DNA from: CBDFNC01 sp965249895
GTDB taxonomy: Bacteria; Pseudomonadota; Gammaproteobacteria; Enterobacterales; CBDFNC01
Reading direction: 5' to 3'
Length of the DNA: 64,000 nucleotides
Assembly (NCBI GenBank): GCA_965249895.1
Contig: CBDFNC010000001.1
Coordinates: forward strand, 868,001-932,000
The notes under the pieces were generated by a model. The model did not search any database and was not told the DNA's origin. It was given only the letters and a program-made list of their open reading frames with translations. Position numbers and translations under genes: made by a program. How positions within the stretch are numbered: position 1 is the first letter of the stretch; each line of letters begins with the position of its first letter. Shown here in pieces: positions 45,228 to 53,662 of the stretch.

Positions 45228-46697
45228 ATGGCGACCCCTTATACCCTGGAATGCCGGAACTATATCGATGGCCGGTTTGTCAGCAGTGAAGCAAGCTTTG
45301 AAAATACCAGCCCGGTGGATAATCGTTTGATTGGTGTGGTTTATGAAGCGGATCAAGGCTTAGTCGATGAGGCCGTTGCTGCCGCTCGTCAGGCGTTAAA
45401 AGGCCCCTGGGGCAAGATGAGTTTGCCTGAGCGTTGTGACTTGTTACAAAAAGTAGCGGACAGAATTGATCAGCGTTTCGATGAATTTGTCGCAGCGGAA
45501 ATTGCCGATACCGGAAAACCCTATTCTCAGGCCAGCAGTTTGGATGTTCCCAGAGCGGGCGCCAATTTTCGCAACTTTTCCCGTTTGGCCGAATCTCTAC
45601 CAAATGAAAGTTATATGACACCGACACCAGACGGCCAGGGGGCGCTGAATTACAGCTTACGCCGTCCACTGGGAGTGGTCGCCGTGATCTCTCCCTGGAA
45701 CCTGCCATTGCTGCTAATGAGTTGGAAGCTGGCACCAGCCCTGGCCTGTGGCAACACCATAGTCGCTAAACCATCTGAGGTAACCCCTAATACAGCCACT
45801 TTATTGGCTGAGGTTTTTCATGAGGTCGGTTTGCCGCCCGGTGTGTTTAACCTTATTCATGGTTTTGGGGAAAACTCTGCCGGTGAATTCCTATGCGCTC
45901 ACCCGGATGTCGATGCCATTACCTTTACCGGAGAATCCAAAACCGGCAGTCATATCATGCAAGCCGCCGCACAAGGAGTGCGGGATATCTCCTTTGAGCT
46001 GGGGGGGAAAAACGCCGCCTTGGTGTTTGATGATGTGGATTTGGAAAAAGCCATGGATGGTGTGGCCCGCTCCACCTTTACTAATTGTGGTCAGGTGTGC
46101 CTGTGTACCGAGCGGGTATATGTCCACGAGTCCGTGTTTGAGCCCTTTGTTGACGGGATGAAGAAGCGCGCCGAGGCGCTGGTATTGGGCGACCCTTATG
46201 ACCCAAACACCACCACAGGCCCGTTGATCTCCCATGATCATAGACACAAGGTGATGCATCACTATCAGCTGGCGCTACAGGAAGGCGCGCAGTTGGTGAC
46301 CGGGGGAAATATTCCCAGCTTTGGTTCGGCACTGGATGAAGGGGCCTGGATTGCTCCCACTATCTATACAGGTTTAGCCGACGACAGCGCCACCCAGCAA
46401 CAGGAAATATTTGGTCCGGTATGCCATATCAGTTCTTTTAGCGATGAAGACGAGGCCATCAAAAGGGCGAACGACAGCGATTACGGACTGGCGGGGGTGG
46501 TGTGGACAGATAATTTGTCCCGAGGGCACAGAGTCGCCGCTCAACTTGATGTGGGGATCAGCTGGGTGAATACCTGGTTCCTTAGGGATCTGCGCACTCC
46601 ATTTGGTGGCGGGAAGATGTCCGGGATAGGGCGGGAAGGCGGTGTCCACTCCCTTAATTTCTATTCTCATATCAGCAATATGTGCATCAAGTTATAG
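45228..46697 (+). CDS. nbaE: 2-Aminomuconate 6-semialdehyde dehydrogenase
   Basis: NAD-dependent aldehyde dehydrogenase, 489 aa, first gene of the operon, acting on 2-aminomuconate 6-semialdehyde to give 2-aminomuconate. General-base motif SFELGGKNAALVFD and catalytic cysteine in FTNCGQVCLCTERVY. Family of hydroxymuconic and aminomuconic semialdehyde dehydrogenases (DmpC, AmnC, NbaE). The substrate is given by its neighbours for 3-hydroxyanthranilate ring cleavage, in the order known from Pseudomonas nba genes. Expected to be cytosolic and tetrameric. Confidence 0.88.
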   Translation: MATPYTLECRNYIDGRFVSSEASFENTSPVDNRLIGVVYEADQGLVDEAVAAARQALKGPWGKMSLPERCDLLQKVADRIDQRFDEFVAAEIADTGKPYSQASSLDVPRAGANFRNFSRLAESLPNESYMTPTPDGQGALNYSLRRPLGVVAVISPWNLPLLLMSWKLAPALACGNTIVAKPSEVTPNTATLLAEVFHEVGLPPGVFNLIHGFGENSAGEFLCAHPDVDAITFTGESKTGSHIMQAAAQGVRDISFELGGKNAALVFDDVDLEKAMDGVARSTFTNCGQVCLCTERVYVHESVFEPFVDGMKKRAEALVLGDPYDPNTTTGPLISHDHRHKVMHHYQLALQEGAQLVTGGNIPSFGSALDEGAWIAPTIYTGLADDSATQQQEIFGPVCHISSFSDEDEAIKRANDSDYGLAGVVWTDNLSRGHRVAAQLDVGISWVNTWFLRDLRTPFGGGKMSGIGREGGVHSLNFYSHISNMCIKL

Positions 46698-46705
46698 GGG
46701 CCTTT

Positions 46706-47497
46706 ATGACTAATTTTAATAAAGAAATTGCCGAGCAATTACGCGCAGCTTACGAGCAAGGTGTGATTTTTCCCATCCGGGATGTGTTGTTGGAAGCTGA
46801 GGGCGATGTTTCTACAGCCTATGATATTCAGGACATAAATACCGAGTTTTGGCTGTCCCAGGGTCGACGCATAGTAGGGCGAAAGATAGGCCTGACCTCT
46901 AAAGCCGTACAGCAGCAGCTGGGGGTGGATTCACCGGATATGGGAGTTTTGTTTGCTGATATGGCGGTCCCATCCGGTGACAGTGTGCAACTCTCTTCTA
47001 TGTTGCAGCCAAAGATAGAGGCGGAAGTCGCCCTGGTGATGGCCAAAGACCTGAACCAGCCCATGTCTACCACAGCCGATATTATCTCGGCTGTGGATTA
47101 TGTACTCCCTGCCATCGAAATAGTCGACAGCCGTATCGAAAGCTGGAATATCAAGATCTGGGATACGGTGGCGGACAACGGCTCTTCAGCCGGTTTTGTA
47201 TTAGGCAATACCCCGGTAAAGCTGGAAGGGTTGGACCTTGCCATGTGTGGTATGAGTATACGTAGTGGTGGTGAGCTGGTGTCCAGTGGTGCCGGCATTG
47301 CATGTCTGGGCCACCCGTTAAATGCGGCGCTTTGGCTGGCTAATTATATGAGTTCAAGGGGTACACCACTCAAGGTCGGCGATATTGTATTAACAGGCGC
47401 CCTCGGACCTATGGTGACCGCCGAAGCTGGCAAAATGTATGAGGCCAGCATTAGCGGTCTGGGTAGCGTCAGTGTGGGCTTTAAGGGGGATAGATAA
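46706..47497 (+). CDS. nbaH: 2-Oxopent-4-enoate hydratase
   Basis: 263 aa from ATG 46706 (AGGGG upstream; the frame is also open to a GTG at 46682 that overlaps nbaE). Hydrates 2-oxopent-4-enoate to 4-hydroxy-2-oxovalerate in the meta-cleavage lower pathway. Seen: KIGLTSKAVQQQLGV, metal-site acidic pair in PKIEAEVALVM, IEIVDSRIESWNIKIWDTVADN (key part VDSRIESW) and GHPLNAALWLAN. Same superfamily as NbaG; distinguished by the C-terminal LGHPLNA motif of hydratases. Confidence 0.85.
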   Translation: MTNFNKEIAEQLRAAYEQGVIFPIRDVLLEAEGDVSTAYDIQDINTEFWLSQGRRIVGRKIGLTSKAVQQQLGVDSPDMGVLFADMAVPSGDSVQLSSMLQPKIEAEVALVMAKDLNQPMSTTADIISAVDYVLPAIEIVDSRIESWNIKIWDTVADNGSSAGFVLGNTPVKLEGLDLAMCGMSIRSGGELVSSGAGIACLGHPLNAALWLANYMSSRGTPLKVGDIVLTGALGPMVTAEAGKMYEASISGLGSVSVGFKGDR

Positions 47498-48435
47498 TGG
47501 TACCGACAAAGGTCGCTATCCTTGGTTCGGGTAATATCGCCTCGGATCTTATGATAAAGATAATTCGTCTGTCGGACGTGTTGGAGCTAACCGCCATGGC
47601 GGGTATTGACCCTGATTCTGACGGTCTGGCCAGGGCCAAACGCTTAGGGGTGCCCACCACAGATAAAGGTTTAGCTGGATTGTTGGAGCTGGAAGCCTTT
47701 CAGGGTACTAAGCTGGTATTTGATGCCACCTCTGCTACTGCCCATATTCAGCATAACGAACTGTTAAAAGCCAACGGCATTAAAGCCATCGACCTGACCC
47801 CGGCAGCAATCGGCCCTTATGTGGTGCCAACGGTCAACCTGCCACAGCATGGCGCAGAGCAAAACCTGAATATGGTGACCTGCGGCGGGCAGGCAACCAT
47901 TCCTATCGTTTATGCAATTAGCCAGGTCTGCGAAGTGATTTACGCTGAAATTGTAGCGTCGATTTCTTCCCGTTCGGCGGGCCCGGGAACCCGCGCCAAT
48001 ATTGATGAATTTACCCAGACCACGGCACGGGCCATAGAAGCCATCGGCGGCGCCCGAAAAGGCAAAGCGATTATTGTTTTAAACCCCGCAGAACCTCCGT
48101 TAATGATGCGAGACACGGTTTATTGCCTGGTACAAAGCCAGCAGTATCAGGAAATCGCTTCGGCCATCGAATCTATGGTGGAAAAAGTAAAAGCTTTTGT
48201 GCCTGGTTTCCGATTAAAGCAAGCGGTGCAGTTTGACCCCGTTTCCCTTCCTGTAGAGATGCCAGGTGTAGGCCGGTTTGAAACCGGCAGCTTTACTAAG
48301 GTCAGTGTTTTTCTTGAAGTGGAAGGGGCGGCCCACTATCTGCCCGCTTATGCAGGCAACCTGGACATTATGACATCGGCAGCGCTGCAAGTGGCTGAGT
48401 CCCTGGCCAGAGAAAAGCAGCAGGAGGGGTTATGA
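47497..48435 (+). CDS. nbaJ: Acetaldehyde dehydrogenase (CoA-acetylating)
   Basis: 312 aa. Turns acetaldehyde from the aldolase into acetyl-CoA with NAD+ and CoA; the two enzymes form a channelling complex in the DmpFG family. Start VAILGSGNIASDLMIK is a Rossmann motif; catalytic cysteine in MVTCGGQATIPIVYA near residue 129; RSAGPGTRANIDEFTQTT. Its start overlaps the nbaH stop by one base (TAATG), and its stop overlaps the start of a small decayed nbaI copy. Confidence 0.93.
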   Translation: MVPTKVAILGSGNIASDLMIKIIRLSDVLELTAMAGIDPDSDGLARAKRLGVPTTDKGLAGLLELEAFQGTKLVFDATSATAHIQHNELLKANGIKAIDLTPAAIGPYVVPTVNLPQHGAEQNLNMVTCGGQATIPIVYAISQVCEVIYAEIVASISSRSAGPGTRANIDEFTQTTARAIEAIGGARKGKAIIVLNPAEPPLMMRDTVYCLVQSQQYQEIASAIESMVEKVKAFVPGFRLKQAVQFDPVSLPVEMPGVGRFETGSFTKVSVFLEVEGAAHYLPAYAGNLDIMTSAALQVAESLAREKQQEGL

Positions 48436-48521
48436 ATAAGAAGTTATATATCAGTGATGTGACGTTGAGGGTTCTTGTTATGCACGCTTATGGGCGAATT
48501 TGCAGCAAGGTGGGGTTATGA
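48432..48521 (+). pseudogene. Truncated, diverged copy of the nbaI 5' end (29 codons)
   Basis: ATG 48432 overlaps the nbaJ stop (ATGA) and has GGAGGGG upstream. The predicted peptide begins MNKKLYISDVTLR, the same as the nbaI start except one residue, but with mostly synonymous base differences, and similarity fades over the next 13 codons (MHAYGRICS against MHARGHQYS). Its TGA overlaps the true nbaI ATG. It is a stub: either a scar of gene replacement or a translation relay. Confidence 0.75.
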
Positions 48522-49531
48522 ACGAGAAACTGTATATCAGTGATGTCACTTTGCGCGACGGCATGCATGCCCGTGGCCATCAATACAGCGTAGAGCAGGT
48601 GCAGCAAGTGGCGCGAGCGCTGGATAAAGCGGGTGTTGCTTCCATTGAGGTGACTCACGGTGACGGATTAGCCGGCTCCAGCTTTAACTATGGTTTTGGT
48701 GCCTGTAGTGATTGGGACTGGATCAGCGCGGCAGCGGATGTGGTGTCCAATGCCAGGTTAACTGTGCTTTTGTTGCCTGGCATTGGCACCCGGGAAGATT
48801 TGAAACAAGCCTATAAGCTGGGCGCTCGCTCGGTCCGCGTTGCAACTCATTGCACCGAAGCCGATGTATCTCGCCAGCATATCGAATATGCCAGAGAGTT
48901 AGGCATGGATACAGTGGGTTTCCTGATGATGTCCCATATGACGTCCCCTGAACAGTTAGCGAAACAAGCCAGTCTGATGGAAAATTATGGCGCCCAGTGT
49001 GTCTATGTGACCGACAGTGGCGGGGCGATGAATATGGACGATATAAGCGCTCGTCTGTTGGCCTTTGAGCAGGTATTGGACCCGCAAACCCAGCGCGGAA
49101 TTCACGCCCACCATAATCTGGGACTTGGGGTGGCCAATGCCATCGTCGCAGTACAAAACGGGGTCACCCGTGTGGATGCTTCCCTCGCGGGTATGGGCGC
49201 GGGCGCCGGCAATACCCCACTGGAAGTGTTTATTGCCGCCGCAGATCGCATGGGCTGGAACCATGGCTGCGACTTGTATGCGCTGATGGATGCTGCCGAT
49301 GATCTGGTGCGTCCCCTGCAAAGCCGACCGGTACGGGTGGACAGGGAAACCTTATCTCTGGGTTATGCCGGCGTGTATTCCAGCTTCTTGTTACACGCAG
49401 AGCGCGTCGCGAAAAAATACGGCCTCGAAGCCAGGGATATTCTGGTGGAAGTGGGACGGCGCAAGCTGGTGGGCGGGCAGGAAGACATGATAGTGGATGT
49501 GGCCCTGGATCTGATCAAAGGAAAAGAATGA
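48518..49531 (+). CDS. nbaI: 4-Hydroxy-2-oxovalerate aldolase
   Basis: 337 aa from ATG 48518 (GTGGGG before it). Splits 4-hydroxy-2-oxovalerate into pyruvate and acetaldehyde; partner of NbaJ. HMGL-like TIM barrel: ISDVTLRDGMHARGHQYS with the catalytic Arg-Asp pair and metal-coordinating Asp, GIHAHHNLGLGVANA with two metal histidines (about residue 199), and a C-terminal dimer-interface region. Its start follows a decayed partial copy of itself. Confidence 0.93.
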   Translation: MNEKLYISDVTLRDGMHARGHQYSVEQVQQVARALDKAGVASIEVTHGDGLAGSSFNYGFGACSDWDWISAAADVVSNARLTVLLLPGIGTREDLKQAYKLGARSVRVATHCTEADVSRQHIEYARELGMDTVGFLMMSHMTSPEQLAKQASLMENYGAQCVYVTDSGGAMNMDDISARLLAFEQVLDPQTQRGIHAHHNLGLGVANAIVAVQNGVTRVDASLAGMGAGAGNTPLEVFIAAADRMGWNHGCDLYALMDAADDLVRPLQSRPVRVDRETLSLGYAGVYSSFLLHAERVAKKYGLEARDILVEVGRRKLVGGQEDMIVDVALDLIKGKE

Positions 49532-50304
49532 TGAACGAACAGCTATTGGCATCTGCCAGACAGTTAGATAACGCGGCTACCCAAGGTGCTGCCATGACCC
49601 AGTTAAGTCAGGAAGCGGATATCAGCCTGAGTGACGCCTATTTAATTCAGCAGCTGTTGGTAAAACAGCGCATCGACCGAGGATCGCCGTTAACCGGGAT
49701 CAAGTTGGGCTTTACCAGTAAAGCCAAGCGGGATCAGATGGGGGTTGAGGATCTTATCTGGGGGCGGTTAACTCAGGATATGGAAGTACTAGCGGGAAGT
49801 GAGATCCAGTTATCTGATTATGTGCACCCCAGGGCTGAGCCGGAAATTGCGTTTTTACTGGCGAAAGATATTTCGGCTCCCTTGTCGCTGGCACAGGCCT
49901 ATCAGGCGGTGGAAGCCGTTGCTCCGGCCATAGAAATCATCGATTCAAGGTATAAAGACTTCCGCTTTTCCCTGGCAGATGTGGTGGCGGATAACGCGTC
50001 TTCCACGGGTTATGTACTGGGCCGTTGGGTGGATTGCCCGGCACAACTGGATAACCTGGGTATGGCCTTATATCTCGATGGTAACCCTGTGGAAGTGGGT
50101 AGCTCGGCTGCCATTATGGGTGATCCAATTTTATCCCTGGTCGCCGCATCCAGGTTGGCTTGCGAGGCGGGGTTAACCTTAAAAGCAGGCAGCCTGGTAT
50201 TAGCCGGAGCTGCAACCGCCGCCATAGCACTCAAACCGAACTCCCATGTGGAAGTCAGGATACAGGGTATGGCGTCCGTCGGTTTCCAGGTAGGTAGTGT
50301 ATGA
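49528..50304 (+). CDS. nbaG: 4-Oxalocrotonate (2-oxohex-3-enedioate) decarboxylase
   Basis: 258 aa; starts at the overlapping ATGATGA. Removes CO2 from 2-oxohex-3-enedioate to give 2-oxopent-4-enoate for NbaH. Same fold as NbaH, with KLGFTSKAKRDQMGV, PRAEPEIAFLLAKDI and IEIIDSRYKDFRF, and a distinct C-terminus that lacks the LGHPLNA motif. Four-base overlap with nbaI and with nbaF suggests coupled translation. Confidence 0.85.
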   Translation: MMNEQLLASARQLDNAATQGAAMTQLSQEADISLSDAYLIQQLLVKQRIDRGSPLTGIKLGFTSKAKRDQMGVEDLIWGRLTQDMEVLAGSEIQLSDYVHPRAEPEIAFLLAKDISAPLSLAQAYQAVEAVAPAIEIIDSRYKDFRFSLADVVADNASSTGYVLGRWVDCPAQLDNLGMALYLDGNPVEVGSSAAIMGDPILSLVAASRLACEAGLTLKAGSLVLAGAATAAIALKPNSHVEVRIQGMASVGFQVGSV

Positions 50305-50735
50305 AAAACAGCGAAGTCATTGCGGGTAAAGCCAAACCCAGGGGGCGATTTCCTCATTACCGCCGGGCCGGCGATTTTATCTATGTATCCGGCACCAGTT
50401 CAAGGCTGTCCGACAACAGTTTTGCCGGTGTAAGTGTCGATGAAATGGGGACTACCGAGCTGTGTATCGAACGGCAAACCCGGGCTGTGATAGAAAATAT
50501 CGGTGGCATTTTAGAAGCGGCGGGGGCCAGTCTTAATGATGTGGTGGAAATCACCAGCTTCCTGGTGAACATGAATGACTTTAAGGGATACAACCAGGTC
50601 TATGGTGAGTATTTTACCGAAGATGGGCCATCGCGTACTACGGTAGCTGTCCATCAGTTGCCACACCCACACTTGCTGATAGAAATCAAAGCCGTGGCAT
50701 ATAAGCCCCTGACTGAATTAGCGAAGGAGATGTGA
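50301..50735 (+). CDS. nbaF: 2-Aminomuconate deaminase (RidA family)
   Basis: 144 aa, normal for the family. Hydrolyses 2-aminomuconate to 4-oxalocrotonate and ammonia. RidA/YjgF fold: FIYVSGTSSRL near residue 30, NIGGILEAAGASLNDVVEITSFLVNM (key part ILEAAGASLNDVVEIT), PSRTTVAVHQLPHPHLLIEIKAVA. The role comes from operon order shared with nbaF/amnD loci; RidA motifs alone would not show it. Confidence 0.85.
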   Translation: MKNSEVIAGKAKPRGRFPHYRRAGDFIYVSGTSSRLSDNSFAGVSVDEMGTTELCIERQTRAVIENIGGILEAAGASLNDVVEITSFLVNMNDFKGYNQVYGEYFTEDGPSRTTVAVHQLPHPHLLIEIKAVAYKPLTELAKEM

Positions 50736-50736
50736 T

Positions 50737-50835
50737 ATGCCGTCTAAGCATTTGATGAAAGCGTTTAATTTTAAACCGCATGGTATTGAGGCACACAGGT
50801 GTTATTCAGCTAAGGAGAGCCTATATGCCAACTAA
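50737..50835 (+). pseudogene. Truncated, diverged copy of the nbaC 5' end (32 codons)
   Basis: ATG 50737 lies one base after the nbaF stop. The peptide begins MPSKHLMKAFNFK, against MPTKYLMKAFNFK for real nbaC, then loses similarity after about 20 codons. Its TAA (50833) overlaps the real start at 50825 by 11 bases. It is the second such stub in this operon. Confidence 0.75.
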
Positions 50836-51382
50836 ATACTTGATGAAAGCGTTTAATTTTAAACTGTGGATAGACGAACACAGGGACTTGCTCAAGCCAC
50901 CTGTGGGTAATGCGCAAATTTGGGAAGACGGTGAGCTGATGATCACTGTAGTGGGGGGGCCTAACCAACGCAGTGATTATCACGATGATCCTGTGGAAGA
51001 GTTCTTCTATCAGTTGGAAGGCAATATGGTTTTGCGAGTGATGGAAGAAGAAGGTAAACCGCCGGTGGATATTGCCATCAATGAAGGGGATATCTTCTTT
51101 CTGCCTGCCCATGTCAGGCACTCACCACAGCGACCGGAAGCAGGCAGTGTGGGTTTGGTTATCGAGCCCAAACGTCCTGTGGGGGAGAAAGATGCGTTCG
51201 AATGGTATTGCCAGTCCTGTTTCCATCTGGTTTATCGCGCCGAAGTTCAGCTGGTGAGCATAGTGAAAGATTTACCACCGCTATTCGATAAGTTCTATAG
51301 CAACGAATCCCTGCGCCATTGCCAAAACTGTGGTGAAGTCCATCCCGGCAAAGCCAAACCGATAGAGGTTGCGGATGAGTAA
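50825..51382 (+). CDS. nbaC: 3-Hydroxyanthranilate 3,4-dioxygenase
   Basis: 185 aa from ATG 50825 (AAGGAG upstream), usual length for bacterial enzymes. Fe(II) cupin that opens the 3-hydroxyanthranilate ring to 2-amino-3-carboxymuconate 6-semialdehyde. Metal residues fall within DYHDDPVEEFFYQLEG and FFLPAHVRHSPQRPE; C-terminal double CxxC (CQSC ... CQNC) forms the second, rubredoxin-like iron site typical of bacterial members. Alternative earlier start at 50780 is not supported. Confidence 0.93.
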   Translation: MPTKYLMKAFNFKLWIDEHRDLLKPPVGNAQIWEDGELMITVVGGPNQRSDYHDDPVEEFFYQLEGNMVLRVMEEEGKPPVDIAINEGDIFFLPAHVRHSPQRPEAGSVGLVIEPKRPVGEKDAFEWYCQSCFHLVYRAEVQLVSIVKDLPPLFDKFYSNESLRHCQNCGEVHPGKAKPIEVADE

Positions 51383-52379
51383 TATAGATATCCATTCCCA
51401 CTTTTTTCCTGCCATTTCCCAGCAGCAGGCCGCCAGTATGGGCGAGTCCGACGCGCCCTGGTTAAGGCAGGATAAAGCCGGTCGCGGCATGCTGATGCAA
51501 GGAGAACGGGACTTCAGGCCGGTATACAGCGCCTTATGGGATGCTGGGCGAAGGCTGGAAGAGATGGATCAGGCGCAGATCCAGATTCAACTTCTGTCAG
51601 CCACACCTTTGTTATTTTCTTATGCCTGGCAAGCCCCTAAAACCAAAGTCTGGTGTCAGATGATCAATGATATGGCGCTGGAAATGTGTAGTCGCAACCC
51701 AGCTCGCCTGAAAGCCTTATGTCAGGTGCCTTTGCAAGATCTGGAGCTAGCTTGTGCAGAGGCCGAGCGCTGTAAAGCCATGGGGCACTTAGGCGTACAA
51801 ATCGGTAACCATCTGGGAAAGAGAAACCTGGATGATGAATCCCTGGTGCAATTTCTAATCTTTTGCGCCAATGCCAATATTCCAGTTTTGGTTCACCCCT
51901 GGGACATGATGGCGCCTGAGCGTATGTCTCAATATATGTTGCAGTGGCTGGTGGGAATGCCTGCAGAGACTCACCTGGGGATCTTGTCACTTATCTTGTC
52001 CGGCGCGTTTGAGCGGATCCCCAAGCAACTTAAAATTTGTTTTGCCCATGGCGGGGGAAACTTTGCACTACAACTGGGGCGGGTGGATAACGCTTGGCAT
52101 CAGCGGGATATAGTGCGGGAGGACTGCCCCCATCCCCCTTCCTATTACGTGGACAGGTTCTGTGTTGACTCGGCCATTTTTAGCGAGACCTCGCTGCGCT
52201 TTTTAATTGATGTGATGGGTGAAGACAGGGTGATGCTGGGCTCGGATTACCCTTTCCCATTGGGAGAAATACCACCAGGTGGCTTGATCCGGGATGCGGG
52301 CACCTTAACCAACAATGAGAAGCAGAAACTGCTCACCACCAATGCACAAACCTTTTTTAATCTCGGGGAGAAGTTATGA
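51375..52379 (+). CDS. nbaD: 2-Amino-3-carboxymuconate 6-semialdehyde decarboxylase (ACMSD)
   Basis: 334 aa from ATG 51375, overlapping nbaC by eight bases. Zinc amidohydrolase-fold decarboxylase making 2-aminomuconate 6-semialdehyde, steering the path away from quinolinate. Metal ligands: HSH in NIDIHSHFFP near residue 8, His in VLVHPWDMM near 175, His in FAHGGGNF near 226, and Asp in GSDYPFPLGE near 292. Length and motifs fit ACMSD. Confidence 0.92.
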   Translation: MSNIDIHSHFFPAISQQQAASMGESDAPWLRQDKAGRGMLMQGERDFRPVYSALWDAGRRLEEMDQAQIQIQLLSATPLLFSYAWQAPKTKVWCQMINDMALEMCSRNPARLKALCQVPLQDLELACAEAERCKAMGHLGVQIGNHLGKRNLDDESLVQFLIFCANANIPVLVHPWDMMAPERMSQYMLQWLVGMPAETHLGILSLILSGAFERIPKQLKICFAHGGGNFALQLGRVDNAWHQRDIVREDCPHPPSYYVDRFCVDSAIFSETSLRFLIDVMGEDRVMLGSDYPFPLGEIPPGGLIRDAGTLTNNEKQKLLTTNAQTFFNLGEKL

Positions 52380-53662
52380 ATTTGGGTAGCGAAAATCTCA
52401 GCACAGATTTGGCACTGGCACAGCAGTTAGATAGCCAGGATAAGCTGGCGAAGTTCAGGGACTCCTTTCATTTCCCCTCTACGGACAATGACCAGCAAGA
52501 GCTTTATTTAGTCGGTAATTCACTGGGTTTACAGCCCAGGAAAACCCGGGGTTATGTGTTGGCTGAGCTGGATAAATGGTCGGCCAAAGGGGTGCGGGGA
52601 CACTTCGAGTCTGAGTTTCCCTGGGCACCATATCATGAATTTTTAGCCGAACCTATGGCCCGAATGGTGGGGGCGAGTGCCGAAGAAGTGGTGGTGATGA
52701 ACTCGCTATCGGTCAACCTGCACCTGATGATGGTGAGCTTCTATCGTCCCACCAAACAGAGGTTTAAAATCCTGATAGAGGATCATGCTTTTCCTTCCGA
52801 CCACTATGCGGTGGAATCACAGATCAAACACTGGGGATTGAACGTAGCAGAGACCTTACTGACGGTGAAACCCAGAGAGGGGGAGGACTTACTGCGTGAG
52901 GAAGATATTGCCGCCCTTATCGAGGAGCAGGGGGACGAGATAGCGCTAATTCTATTACCCGGCGTGCAGTATTACACGGGCCAGGTATTGGATATGCAGT
53001 CCATCACCCGATTAGGGCAAAAAAAGGGCTGTAAAGTAGGCTTTGACCTGGCTCATGCTGTGGGTAATATCGAGCTATTTTTGCACGATTGGGGAATGGA
53101 CTTTGCCTGCTGGTGCACCTATAAGTATTTGAATTCCGGCCCGGGAGCGACGGGAGGGTGTTTCGTCCATCAACGACATATCTCAGATAAAACGCTTAAT
53201 CGCTTCGCTGGCTGGTGGGGTCATAACAAAGAGACCCGTTTCGAAATGGGCACGGAATTCGACCCTATTCCCACTGCGGAAAGCTGGCAGATCAGTAACG
53301 CCCCCATTTTTTCCATGGCGGCAATCAGGGCGTCGCTGGATGTTTTTGAACAAGCCGGCGGCATGAAGGTTCTGCGCCATAAAAGTGAGCTGATGATAGC
53401 TTATATGGATTTTCTGCTGGATAACCTGGTGACGGATCAAGTGGAAAACATTACTCCCAGGGAGATGGCGGCCCGGGGTTGCCAGTTTTCCTTACGGCTG
53501 AAAAATGCAGATGGTCGAACCGTGTTTGAACAGCTTGAGAAGGCGGGGGTGGCCTGTGACTGGCGTTACCCGGACGTGATCCGCGTGGCGGCTGTGCCCT
53601 TATATTGCTCTTTTACGGATATTTTCCGTTTTGTACAGCTACTAAAAGGATTAGTGCAATGA
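52376..53662 (+). CDS. kynU: Kynureninase
   Basis: 428 aa PLP enzyme; splits 3-hydroxykynurenine into 3-hydroxyanthranilate and alanine. Seen: LYLVGNSLGLQPRKT near residue 40, PWAPYHEFL, DFACWCTYKYLNSGPG with the cofactor lysine at TYKYLN, and RFEMGTEFDPIPTAESWQISNAP (key part FDPIPTAESWQ). Four-base overlap (ATGA) with nbaD and with the next gene. Confidence 0.95.
   Translation: MNLGSENLSTDLALAQQLDSQDKLAKFRDSFHFPSTDNDQQELYLVGNSLGLQPRKTRGYVLAELDKWSAKGVRGHFESEFPWAPYHEFLAEPMARMVGASAEEVVVMNSLSVNLHLMMVSFYRPTKQRFKILIEDHAFPSDHYAVESQIKHWGLNVAETLLTVKPREGEDLLREEDIAALIEEQGDEIALILLPGVQYYTGQVLDMQSITRLGQKKGCKVGFDLAHAVGNIELFLHDWGMDFACWCTYKYLNSGPGATGGCFVHQRHISDKTLNRFAGWWGHNKETRFEMGTEFDPIPTAESWQISNAPIFSMAAIRASLDVFEQAGGMKVLRHKSELMIAYMDFLLDNLVTDQVENITPREMAARGCQFSLRLKNADGRTVFEQLEKAGVACDWRYPDVIRVAAVPLYCSFTDIFRFVQLLKGLVQ

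Noticed and set aside
45280..47298. Minus-strand ORFs of 66-151 codons under nbaE and nbaH
   Set aside because: They lie opposite well-conserved enzymes and have no start signals.
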